Source: Acidobacteriota bacterium
GTDB lineage: Bacteria; Acidobacteriota; Blastocatellia; Pyrinomonadales; Pyrinomonadaceae
Direction: 5' to 3'
Assembly (NCBI GenBank): GCA_003222835.1
Contig: QHXE01000073.1
Span: 1 to 25,246, forward strand
DNA: 25,246 bases
Of the stretch, positions 1 through 8,285 are shown piece by piece. Under the pieces are notes generated by a model that saw nothing but the letters and a program-made list of their open reading frames with translations, had not been told where the DNA came from and made no database searches. The position numbers were made by a program, and so were the translations under genes. Every line of letters begins with the position of its first letter. Within the stretch, counting starts at the first letter, position 1.

Positions 1-1
1 T

Positions 2-517
2 TCTCAAACCACTAGCACTAATACGAGCAGTGAATCAAAACTTCCAGACCGAGGACTCGCCGAATCTTCGACTAATACTTCCTCGCTGAGGGCGACGGAA
101 AAAGCAGCCGCTTCATCAGGCAATGGTCCTTCGCCATCGAGTGAAGTTATCGCGGTACCGGCCCAAGCCTATATGGCTACCGCCTACAGCCTGCGCGGGC
201 GAACGAGCAGCGGCAGACCTGCCAGCCGCGGATTAATCGCCGCCGATCCTTCTGTATTGCCATTGGGCACTCGCGTCTGGTTAGAAGCCGGTCCTTTCAG
301 TGGCGAATACGTTGTAGGTGACACCGGCGGATCAGTGAGAGGCCGTCGCATCGACATCTGGACTCCTACTGCCAACGAAGCTCTCCGTTTTGGCCGAAGA
401 GTCGTAAAGCTCACAGTGCTTTCTTTCGGAGGCAAACGCGCAAAGTCGGCTTCCGTTCGTTCTCGCTCAACAATTTCGTCGACGACCACACAATCGGCGA
501 ACAAGCAGGAGAAATAA
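2..517 (+). CDS. 3D-domain cell-wall protein, C-terminal part (5' end outside window)
   Basis: The frame is open to the left edge, so the gene begins outside the window; 171 residues are visible. The first ~55 are Ser/Thr/Ala-rich low complexity, typical of a periplasmic linker. From about residue 57 there is a 3D domain (named for three conserved Asp), the double-psi beta-barrel also found in MltA lytic transglycosylases and Rpf/YabE-type proteins. Visible motifs are ATAY, GLIAADPSVLPLGTRVW, VVGDTGG and RRIDIW, followed by EALRFGRR. The three Asp are in AADP, GDTGG and RIDIW. The tail after the domain is again Ser/Thr-rich and basic. The family acts on or binds peptidoglycan, and the protein is probably exported, but its signal peptide is not in view. 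Specific activity is unknown. The gene ends about 147 bases before atpD. Confidence 0.85.
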   Translation, partial: SQTTSTNTSSESKLPDRGLAESSTNTSSLRATEKAAASSGNGPSPSSEVIAVPAQAYMATAYSLRGRTSSGRPASRGLIAADPSVLPLGTRVWLEAGPFSGEYVVGDTGGSVRGRRIDIWTPTANEALRFGRRVVKLTVLSFGGKRAKSASVRSRSTISSTTTQSANKQEK

Positions 518-558
518 ATTCGGTGAGCGGCTTAGATTAATCAGCCTTCGGTGAGGCT

Positions 559-587
559 TTGTGAGGCCGCGAATCGTGTGTTATCTT
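559..587 (+). promoter_or_regulatory. possible sigma70-type promoter for atpDC
   Basis: TTGTGA (559-564) and TATCTT (582-587) are separated by 17 bases and lie 77 bases upstream of the atpD ATG. Each hexamer matches consensus at four of six positions. This is weak evidence, supported only by spacing and location. Confidence 0.3.
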
Positions 588-645
588 CTCTGGTTTCAAA
601 ATCCTTCCGAGTTTTTGCCTGTAAGGCCTTCGGTATTATCAATAG

Positions 646-2178
<1,533 letters not shown>

Positions 2179-2181
2179 CGT

Positions 2182-2272
2182 GTCAGAACCGCCTGGTAGC
2201 GGGCGGTTTATCTCTATTACGAGAGATTCTTTATGCAACGATCAACAGCCCGCTACCGCAGACGGTTCTGAC
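2182..2272 (+). repeat. long inverted repeat between atpD and atpC
   Basis: The left arm (2182-2204) begins GTCAGAACCGCC and ends GTAGCGGGC. The right arm (2248-2272) is its near-perfect inverse, starting GCCCGCTACCGC and ending GGTTCTGAC. Two short indels separate the arms and the loop is about 43 bases. The left arm also folds locally: AACCGCC (2187-2193) pairs with GGCGGTT (2202-2208). The element starts four bases after the atpD stop and ends six bases before the atpC ATG, so it occupies the whole gap. The GTAGCGGGC core recurs at 21895-21912. Confidence 0.85.
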
Positions 2273-2277
2273 TTTCT

Positions 2278-2697
2278 ATGGCCGATCAACTACAACTCGA
2301 AGTCGTCACTCCTGAGCGACGCGTGCTGTCGGAGTCCGTGAACTCGGTGACGATACCCGGACGCGGGGGCGAAATGCAGATTCTTCCCGGCCACGCGGCG
2401 CTAATTTCAGAACTTCAAACCGGCGTGCTTGCTTACAATCAAAGCGGAACCAACTCTCAGTTGCACGTTTCCGGAGGCTTCGTCGAAGTCAACGACGATC
2501 GCGTTTCCGTGTTAGCTGAGATTGCCGAACGCCCCGAAGAAATCGACGTGGCGCGGGCTAAGCTGGCGCGCGAACACACCGAAAAGGAATTGAGTTCGTG
2601 GAGCGGAACTGAAGAAGACTTCGAGAAGGCTCGCGCCAAGCTCGAACGCTCGGTGGTCCGCTTGCAGTTGGGCACCCATTCCAGCGTGAAAGCATAA
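2278..2697 (+). CDS. atpC: F1F0 ATP synthase subunit epsilon
   Basis: Epsilon subunit of the F1 central stalk, which couples gamma-subunit rotation and inhibits ATP hydrolysis. The 139 residues match the family length. The N-terminal beta-sandwich has LQLEVVTPERRVLSE, the conserved PGRGGEMQILPGHAALIS segment and HVSGGFVEVNDDRVSVLAE. A helical C-terminal hairpin follows (residues ~85-135, rich in Ala, Glu, Lys and Arg). It lies 99 bases downstream of atpD and is probably co-transcribed with it, although the intervening inverted repeat could change the atpD:atpC ratio. No strong Shine-Dalgarno precedes the ATG; the repeat arm runs almost up to it. Confidence 0.95.
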   Translation: MADQLQLEVVTPERRVLSESVNSVTIPGRGGEMQILPGHAALISELQTGVLAYNQSGTNSQLHVSGGFVEVNDDRVSVLAEIAERPEEIDVARAKLAREHTEKELSSWSGTEEDFEKARAKLERSVVRLQLGTHSSVKA

Positions 2698-2721
2698 TCC
2701 CTCCCAGCCGTTAAATCAGTT

Positions 2722-3726
2722 GTGATCATCGAATCATCGGCACCAACACGCGTCGACCTGGCGGGCGGCACTATTGATATCTGGCCGCTCTATCTTTTTC
2801 ATCCGGGCGCTATGACCGTGAATTTTGCGCTCTCCTTGCGGGCGCGGGTGCGGATCGAAACGCGCGACGACGATCGCATCATTTTGGAATCACGCGACCG
2901 CGGCGTTCGGGTTGAGACGACAATCGAACGCAGGGGCGAACTGGCAAATGATGAACAAATTGAAATGGTTTCGAAGATGGTCAACTTCTTTCAACCGGAG
3001 ATTGGCTTTCATCTGGTGGCCGAAAGTGAGGCTCCGGCGGGCGCCGGCATTTCGGGATCCTCGGCGCTGGCTATCGCGTTAATTGGCGGACTAAACCGTC
3101 TGGTGGGAAATCGGTACGACGCGCGCAAGTTCATCACGATTGCGGCGAATATTGAAAGCACTGTGATCAAAGTACCAGCCGGTTTTCAGGATTACTATCC
3201 AGCGTTTTACGGCTCGACTTCATGCCTTCATTTTCGACCGGACGGAATTGAGCGCGAGCATCTGAGAATCGATGAAGAGGAATTAGAGCGGCGCTTTGTG
3301 ATTTGCTACACCGGCGAGCCGCGGAATTCAGGTATTAATAACTGGGAGATCTTTAAGCGCCACATCGACGGCGATGCGGAGTTATTTGAGATCTTCGAAC
3401 GCATTCGTGAGGCCGCTAAACGAATGCGAGCGGCGCTGCTGGCAAACGACTGGAACGCCGTAGCCGAAACGATGCGCGAGGCTTATCCAAATCGCAAACG
3501 CCTCGCGCCCGGCATCACCACGCCGCAGATGGATCGTCTGGTCGACAAGGCTTTAGCTAACGGAGCGGAAGCCGCGAAAGTTTGTGGCGCCGGCGGCGGT
3601 GGTTGTATTGCGTTCCTTTGCGCTGAAACACGCAAAGAGGATGTCGAACGCGCGTTGATCGAAGAGGAAGGTCCAGAGATTTTGAACTGGAAGGTATCGC
3701 GTGAAGGGTTGATGGTTAAATGCTAG
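2722..3726 (+). CDS. GHMP-family sugar kinase
   Basis: Small-molecule kinase of the galactokinase/homoserine/mevalonate/phosphomevalonate superfamily, 334 residues. All three signatures are visible: motif 1 APTRVDLAGGTIDIWPL (residues 7-23), the phosphate-binding loop EAPAGAGISGSSALA (about 103-117) and motif 3 KVCGAGGGGCIAFL near the C-terminus. GFQDYY (155-160) probably carries the catalytic Asp. The motif-1 form resembles sugar kinases of the HddA (heptose-7-phosphate kinase) and fucokinase/glucuronokinase branch more than mevalonate kinase. The substrate cannot be fixed from sequence; the neighbours are ATP synthase genes, which do not help. The start is GTG 2722, because APTR lies only six residues in and the upstream frame adds no family sequence. 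It follows atpC by 24 bases, probably in the same transcript. Confidence 0.88.
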   Translation: MIIESSAPTRVDLAGGTIDIWPLYLFHPGAMTVNFALSLRARVRIETRDDDRIILESRDRGVRVETTIERRGELANDEQIEMVSKMVNFFQPEIGFHLVAESEAPAGAGISGSSALAIALIGGLNRLVGNRYDARKFITIAANIESTVIKVPAGFQDYYPAFYGSTSCLHFRPDGIEREHLRIDEEELERRFVICYTGEPRNSGINNWEIFKRHIDGDAELFEIFERIREAAKRMRAALLANDWNAVAETMREAYPNRKRLAPGITTPQMDRLVDKALANGAEAAKVCGAGGGGCIAFLCAETRKEDVERALIEEEGPEILNWKVSREGLMVKC

Positions 3727-3871
3727 GCAGCCAAACCCGCAGCCCGCAATCCTTTGCTTCGCTGTTCACTTCGCCACAAATCGTATTGAGCCTTCTTAGT
3801 GGTAGTCTCCATTATTCGCATGGTAACATCCTGCGCCATCGTCTTTAGATTAAGCACAAAGGAAGAATTTG

Positions 3872-6088
3872 ATGACCGCAACTTATTCGCGCGCAACCGC
3901 TCTGCTGCTTTCAGTTCTGCTTTTCATCAGTCTCATTCCGCTGTCCGCGCTGGGCGAGGAAGGCATGTTCCTGCCCAACATGCTCAATGAACTTCCGCTG
4001 AAGAAGCTGCAACAGCGGGGGCTCAAGATTCCGATCGCCGATATTTATAATCCGAACGGGCCGAGCATCAAGGACGCCGTAGTGATCGTTGACGGCGGCA
4101 CGGGCGAGTTTCTTTCGCCTGAGGGCTTGCTGCTGACGAACCATCACGTGGCCTTCGATGCGCTGGTCGCGGCTTCGGACCCTGCGAAGGATTACGCGTC
4201 GAATGGTTATTTCGCGCATAATCACAGCGAAGAGTTGCCGGCCAAAGGCTACACCGCCCAAATCACACAAGAGTTGAAAGACGTCACGGCCGAGGTGCTT
4301 GCCGGAATAACCGACGTCACGTCGCCGCAGGACCGCGCGGCCGCAATCGCCAGCAAGTCGCGCGCGATTGCCACGGCTGCCAGCAAGCCGTCCGAAGGCA
4401 TCACCGCGAACGTGTTGCCGCTGAACGAAGGACTCTCGTATTACCTGTTCACATATCTAACGCTGCGGGACGTTCGCATTGTTTACGCGCCACCAAAGAA
4501 TATCGGCTTCTTCGGAGGCGACCCGGACAACTTCGAATGGCCAAGGCATGACGGTGACTTCACTTTCATGCGCGTGTACGCCGGGCCGGATGGCAAACCC
4601 GCCGAGTACGCTGCCAGCAATGTGCCTTTCAAGCCGAAGAAGTTTCTTTCGATCTCGATGGGCGGAGTGAAGGAGAACGAGTTTGTCATGGTTATGGGTT
4701 ATCCGGGTTCGACGCGACGCTATCGCGAGAGTTACTCGGTTGCTTACAACCAGGACGTGGCGATGCCCTTCATTATAGATGTCTTCAACAAACAGATCGA
4801 AGAACTACAAAACGTCGGCAAAGGCAATCGCGAGCTTCAGATAAAGCTGCAAAGCAGAATCTTTGAAATTTCCAATACTTTGAAAGATCTGGAAGGGTCT
4901 GTCATCGCGATGCGACGCGAAGGCATCGTAGATAAAAAGCGAGCGGAAGAAACAGCCTTCGCGCGATGGATCAGCGAAAACCCCGATCGCCAAAAGAAGT
5001 ATGGCGAAGTTTTGCCGTCGTTGGAGAAGGCGTACGCCGAATTGACCAAAACCGCGCAACGAGACCTGATGGTTCAGCAATTTGCGTCGCTCTCCGACGT
5101 TTTTGAAGTTCTGTCGCTGGTCAACGGAGTCGCGGCGGAGAAGGAGAAACCGCAATCCGATCGGAATGCAAACCTGATAATGACCGTCTTGCGCGCGCGC
5201 GGCGCCTTGCCGGAGATTTTCGCTGAACGTAACGGCGCGGTTGAGCGCGCCATGTTTATCTTCTTGTTGCGCAAAGCCGCTGAGCTTCCGGCCGGACAAA
5301 AGATAGATGCGGTTGAGAAGCGATTTGGAAATCTTCACGGCGATGCTCGCATTCGCGCCGAGGAAGATTTCGCACGCACATTCACGGAAGGTAAGAACTT
5401 CGCCACCGCGGAAGCCGTAAATGCGTTATTTGAAAAGACCCCGGCGCAACTAAAGGAATTAAACGAACCGCTCATCGACTTTGCCGGTGAGATAGGGGAA
5501 CTTGGAGCTCAAATCGGAGCTAATCAGCGGGCCTTTAATGCTACTGTCTCGCTTTTGAGACCCTTGCTGGTGCAGGGCATGAGCGAGATGCATGGCAACA
5601 AGCCTTATCCCGATGCCAACCGCACTTTGCGTTTCACCTATGGCGACGTCAAGGGTTATGTTCCACACGACGCGGCTATTTACCAGCCATTCACGATGCT
5701 CTCCGGCGTGATTGAGAAGGATACGGGCCGCGAACCATTCGATGTACCCGCGAAGCTGAAGCAGCTTTACCGCGCGCGTGATTTTGGTCCTTACGCGACT
5801 CCGGACGGCCAGAATGTACCGGTTGACTTTCTTTCGACGACTGATATCATCGGCGGCAATTCCGGATCGCCGATCATGAATGGCCGCGGTGAGCAGGTCG
5901 GGATTATCTTTGATGGAAATTATGAAGGGCTCGGCAACGACTTTTTTTATAACGAAGCGAAAGGTCGGGCAATCGCGGTCGACATTCGCTACGTACTCTT
6001 TATCGCCGACAAATTTGGCGGCGCGGGTTACATTCTGAAGGAGCTGGACATTAAGAACGTACCGGCGGCCTTGCGTCGTGCTGCATAG
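3872..6088 (+). CDS. S46-family dipeptidyl-peptidase (DPP7-like)
   Basis: Exported serine exopeptidase that removes dipeptides from peptide N-termini, 738 residues. ATG 3872 follows AAGGAAG at good spacing and begins a classical signal peptide ending near SALGEEG. The chymotrypsin-fold triad is readable: His92 in LLLTNHHVAF, Asp229 in RHDGDFTFMRVY and Ser664 in GGNSGSPIMN. The usual TNHHC motif has Val instead of Cys after the catalytic His. The residue 18 after the catalytic Ser is Gly (FDGNYEG). In the characterised Porphyromonas enzymes that position is Gly in DPP7 (hydrophobic P1) and Arg in DPP11 (acidic P1), so a DPP7-like preference is inferred. The middle helical insertion (about 300-560) is Lys/Glu-rich as usual. 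The C-terminus VDIRYVLFIADKFGGAGYIL is family-typical. Likely periplasmic, feeding peptide catabolism. Confidence 0.92.
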   Translation: MTATYSRATALLLSVLLFISLIPLSALGEEGMFLPNMLNELPLKKLQQRGLKIPIADIYNPNGPSIKDAVVIVDGGTGEFLSPEGLLLTNHHVAFDALVAASDPAKDYASNGYFAHNHSEELPAKGYTAQITQELKDVTAEVLAGITDVTSPQDRAAAIASKSRAIATAASKPSEGITANVLPLNEGLSYYLFTYLTLRDVRIVYAPPKNIGFFGGDPDNFEWPRHDGDFTFMRVYAGPDGKPAEYAASNVPFKPKKFLSISMGGVKENEFVMVMGYPGSTRRYRESYSVAYNQDVAMPFIIDVFNKQIEELQNVGKGNRELQIKLQSRIFEISNTLKDLEGSVIAMRREGIVDKKRAEETAFARWISENPDRQKKYGEVLPSLEKAYAELTKTAQRDLMVQQFASLSDVFEVLSLVNGVAAEKEKPQSDRNANLIMTVLRARGALPEIFAERNGAVERAMFIFLLRKAAELPAGQKIDAVEKRFGNLHGDARIRAEEDFARTFTEGKNFATAEAVNALFEKTPAQLKELNEPLIDFAGEIGELGAQIGANQRAFNATVSLLRPLLVQGMSEMHGNKPYPDANRTLRFTYGDVKGYVPHDAAIYQPFTMLSGVIEKDTGREPFDVPAKLKQLYRARDFGPYATPDGQNVPVDFLSTTDIIGGNSGSPIMNGRGEQVGIIFDGNYEGLGNDFFYNEAKGRAIAVDIRYVLFIADKFGGAGYILKELDIKNVPAALRRAA

Positions 6089-6176
6089 TGTTCAAGTGAC
6101 GCCACCTGCGTTAAATGGGTGGCCAAAAGTCAGTACCACCTGGGTGAGCGGGTTAATTTAAACAGGAGATTACAAC

Positions 6177-6704
6177 TTGAAGAAGCTAACCATAATTCTT
6201 TGTCTGGCGCTGATCGCTTCAGCGCTCGGAGTCAGCGGGTTCGCGAAGTCACTTCCAATATCATCTATAAACCGACCGCAAGACAGCAATGTTTACACCC
6301 ACAAAGATGCAGGAGTTCAGTTCGAGGTACCCAAGGGCTGGAAGGCAAAACCAGATGGTGAAGTCATAACGGTGTCGTCGGGGGACGAGAGCGTTCAGGT
6401 CGTGTTTTGGGTGCCGGACGAGGACACTTTCGATGCTGCGGTGAAGGAACTCGATAAAGAGTTGAGCAAGACCATCAAGAATGTTAAGACGACCAGCAAG
6501 AGCAAGGAAGATAAGCACAATGGCATGGCCCACTTTGAAGAAGCCGGCACCGGCGACGTAAACGGAGTCACCATTGCCTGGAGCGTTGACGTGCTTGGAG
6601 CCAAAAAGCCCCTGATCATTCTGACGTTCGCCGCGCCTGACTTATTGGAGAAGCAGGCCGCCGAATATATGAAGCTAGTCGGCAGCATCAAGAAAATCGA
6701 ATAA
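6177..6704 (+). CDS. small exported protein, function unknown
   Basis: 175 residues from a TTG start at 6177, chosen because AGGAGA (6164-6169) is correctly placed and a signal peptide follows at once (KKLTIILCLALIASALG, cleavage near GFA). The mature part runs from YTHKDAGVQFEVPKGWKAKPDGE, a pattern seen in secreted PsbP/DUF1795-like proteins where a GWK segment follows a short beta strand. It continues with alternating beta strands and a Lys-rich helix (about 95-120) and ends KLVGSIKKIE. No catalytic motif is visible. It probably forms a single small alpha/beta domain in the periplasm. It lies 88 bases after the S46 peptidase and may be co-transcribed with it. The family assignment is tentative. 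Confidence 0.75.
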   Translation: MKKLTIILCLALIASALGVSGFAKSLPISSINRPQDSNVYTHKDAGVQFEVPKGWKAKPDGEVITVSSGDESVQVVFWVPDEDTFDAAVKELDKELSKTIKNVKTTSKSKEDKHNGMAHFEEAGTGDVNGVTIAWSVDVLGAKKPLIILTFAAPDLLEKQAAEYMKLVGSIKKIE

Positions 6705-6761
6705 ACGGCTTTGTTAGCAAATTTGCGCCGGCGAACTGGTCCGATGGTCCAGACTTTTTTC

Positions 6762-6791
6762 TTGACATAGGAAAACCGCATCGTTTAGGAT
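6762..6791 (+). promoter_or_regulatory. sigma70-like promoter, probably for the cold-shock gene
   Basis: A perfect TTGACA (6762-6767) and TAGGAT (6786-6791) are separated by 18 bases, in the gap between the exported protein and the csp gene. If used, transcription would start near 6798 and leave a leader of about 325 bases before the csp ATG. The region 6705-7004 holds no convincing gene. Confidence 0.5.
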
Positions 6792-7004
6792 TCGCCGTCG
6801 TTTCAATCAGTGCCGGGGTCGGATTTACACCTGCCTTCGCATTTCGATTTGCAAGCGCAAGAAAAGAGATTTTGGTTTTTTCATGAAGTATGTGCACGAT
6901 GATCGGCCATTTGCGCGTTCGCGTGTGCTTTGTTCGTTGTGTGTTTCGGTGTTGCTTCCTCAGTTGAAAGCGCGTCCGGCTCACAGCATTAACCTGTTGG
7001 AGAA

Positions 7005-7085
7005 GTAGCATAGACTTCAGTCTGTGATCGATTCGATTTCAGACGTGGTCGTCGAGGAGAAATTACAGGCTGAAGCCTATGCTAC
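7005..7085 (+). repeat. inverted pair of a 24-base hairpin repeat upstream of csp
   Basis: The left unit 7005-7028 starts GTAGCATAGACTTCAG. The right unit 7062-7085 is its inverse, ending GCCTATGCTAC. 21 of 24 positions agree when one unit is reverse-complemented. Each unit is also a small hairpin (AGACT-TC-AGTCT on the left, AGGCT-GA-AGCCT on the right). The same unit occurs singly at 18474-18497 and 20133-20156. Confidence 0.85.
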
Positions 7086-7125
7086 TTGTGCCAGTTCTTT
7101 CGAATCGTTAGGAGGATTCGTTTGT

Positions 7126-7332
7126 ATGTCTAGAATAACCGGTAAGGTCAAGTGGTTTAACAACTCGAAGGGCTATGGCTTCATTGAGCAGCCAGGCTCC
7201 TCGGACATCTTCGTTCACTACAGCGCCATTCAAGGTGACGGCTTTAAAACTCTCGAAGAGGGTCAGGAAGTCGAGTTTGAAGTGACGCAAGGCCCCAAAG
7301 GACCACAGGCCGAAAAAGTGACAAAGGCGTAA
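7126..7332 (+). CDS. cold-shock protein (CspA family)
   Basis: 68-residue single OB-fold nucleic-acid chaperone that binds single-stranded RNA/DNA and melts mRNA structure. RNP1 KGYGFIE is at residues 15-21 and RNP2 DIFVHY at 27-32; [15 protein letters not shown] is typical of the family. The start is ATG 7126, ten bases after AGGAGG (7110-7115). The frame is open further upstream to a GTG at 7024, but that stretch is the palindromic repeat and adds residues foreign to the family. The leader may be long and contains a large inverted repeat, which could matter for temperature-dependent translation, as leaders do in other csp genes. A strong terminator follows about 75 bases after the stop. Confidence 0.95.
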   Translation: MSRITGKVKWFNNSKGYGFIEQPGSSDIFVHYSAIQGDGFKTLEEGQEVEFEVTQGPKGPQAEKVTKA

Positions 7333-7408
7333 GGTCTCCCCGGCTTGCTTTTAAGCACAGCCACTGACCGCTTCTGGTCGTGAGCCCGGAAGACGCGAAA
7401 AATAAAAG

Positions 7409-7444
7409 AAGGCGATCTCTATCATCGAGATCGCCTTTCTTTTT
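7409..7444 (+). terminator. rho-independent terminator after csp
   Basis: AAGGCGATCTC (7409-7419) pairs perfectly with GAGATCGCCTT (7427-7437) around a 7-base loop, followed by a T-rich run TTTCTTTTT. The 11-bp stem is GC-balanced and stable. A purine-rich AAAATAAAAG lies just upstream, so it could also act weakly for the opposing minus-strand genes. Confidence 0.9.
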
Positions 7445-7447
7445 GGC

Positions 7448-7537
7448 CGACAAACTTCAGTTTGTCGATAACGCGTCACGATCAAACGGGTGATGAGCAA
7501 TTTCCAGATCATCCAGCGACAAACTGGAAGTTTGTCG
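7448..7537 (+). repeat. two copies of a 9-bp-stem hairpin (CGACAAACT family)
   Basis: 7448-7467 is CGACAAACT-TC-AGTTTGTCG and 7517-7537 is CGACAAACT-GGA-AGTTTGTCG. Each is a perfect 9-bp stem with a 2- or 3-base loop. The loops (TC and GGA) suggest that the second copy is inverted relative to the first. They sit just after the csp terminator and end five bases from the stop of the minus-strand gene. Confidence 0.85.
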
Positions 7538-7542
7538 AACAC

Positions 7543-8181
7543 CTACTTATCTGCTTTGGCCTTGAAGCTAACGTGCCCGTTCTCAACGTCGACGGAAAAC
7601 CGGAGGCGTTCAGTTCCAACCTTTTCTTTCAGACCGTCAGCGTGTTCCATGATTAGGCGATGAAACTTAGCGAACGAGAGATCCTTAGTTGCTTCGCCAC
7701 AGCTTCGCTTTGCTTCCATCAGCGCGTCGTAAACACCCTTAACTGTCTGCACGTCATGACGAACATCCGCGCAAGAGAACTCGGAACGAGCGAATGGCCC
7801 GGCGGCTTCGTGGTTCGAAGCCCGAGCGGCGGCGGCAATGTCCCGCCCCTCTTCACGGCCTTGCATGGTGCGGCGCCACATCTCGCGGAACGAAGCATAT
7901 CGCGTCGCCAGCGAGTTGTAGTGGTACCTTTGTGCAAAGTTCAGCGTCCGGTCGTCGCCCAAACGTTTGAGGTGGCTCTCAAGACGCATCTTCGTGTCAT
8001 AAGGCGTGCGTCTGCTGCCGCCGTTGAAGTAGATGTCATACTCTATCTTTAAGCGACGGATATCTTCTTCGAGCCGCGCCAGACGGTCCTCGACAGTGGG
8101 CTCGTTATCCGGATTGACACCCTTGTTTCTCTCACGTCGTTCTTGCGCGAGCCTGGACAGCTTGTTGTCTTTAGAAGCCAA
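7543..8181 (-). CDS. charged coiled-coil protein, possibly MXAN_5187 C-terminal-domain type
   Basis: 212 residues. TTG start at 8181, supported by AGGAG nine bases upstream and by the promoter at 8238-8267. The N-terminus is very basic (DNKLSRLAQERRERNKG). A heptad-like helix follows, VEDRLARLEEDIRRLKIEYDIYFNGG, then RRTPYDTKMRLESHLKRL and FAQRYHYNSLATRYASFREMW. This order (Leu/Glu helix, YFNG, RTP, then F-x-YNSL-x-RY...W) resembles a domain described from Myxococcus MXAN_5187; that link is from memory and tentative. There is no signal peptide or membrane segment, so it is cytoplasmic. The C-terminal ~60 residues include a short strand pair (LRFSVDVENGHVSFKAK). Function unknown. Confidence 0.78.
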   Translation of the reverse strand: MASKDNKLSRLAQERRERNKGVNPDNEPTVEDRLARLEEDIRRLKIEYDIYFNGGSRRTPYDTKMRLESHLKRLGDDRTLNFAQRYHYNSLATRYASFREMWRRTMQGREEGRDIAAAARASNHEAAGPFARSEFSCADVRHDVQTVKGVYDALMEAKRSCGEATKDLSFAKFHRLIMEHADGLKEKVGTERLRFSVDVENGHVSFKAKADK

Positions 8182-8237
8182 GTGCGGGGTCTCCTATCGG
8201 GCGACGCAAGCGGGGGCGCCACCAATAACTTCAGTTC

Positions 8238-8267
8238 AGTGTAGGGGCTCGGCTCTTAACCTGTCAA
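8238..8267 (-). promoter_or_regulatory. sigma70-like promoter for the minus-strand coiled-coil gene
   Basis: Read on the minus strand, TTGACA (8267-8262) and TACACT (8243-8238) are 18 bases apart. The site lies between the stop of the HD-domain gene and the TTG start at 8181, so the downstream gene can be transcribed independently. The predicted leader is about 50 bases. Confidence 0.6.
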
Positions 8268-8285
8268 TAAAAGTTTTTCCTTCAG

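Noticed and set aside
3799..3990. Short plus-strand frame overlapping the S46 start
   Set aside because: Out of frame with the signal peptide, with no ribosome-binding site of its own; the S46 ATG at 3872 is well supported.
6733..6760. Terminator after the small exported protein (CTGG...CCAG then TTTTTT)
   Set aside because: The stem is only four base pairs, too weak to call.
7024..7125. N-terminal extension of the cold-shock protein from GTG 7024
   Set aside because: It translates the palindromic repeat, while ATG 7126 has a perfect AGGAGG and gives the standard 68-residue protein.
7005..7537. Possible CRISPR array from the clustered short repeats
   Set aside because: Only two copies of each of two hairpin types occur, in inverted orientation, with no regular spacers and no cas genes.
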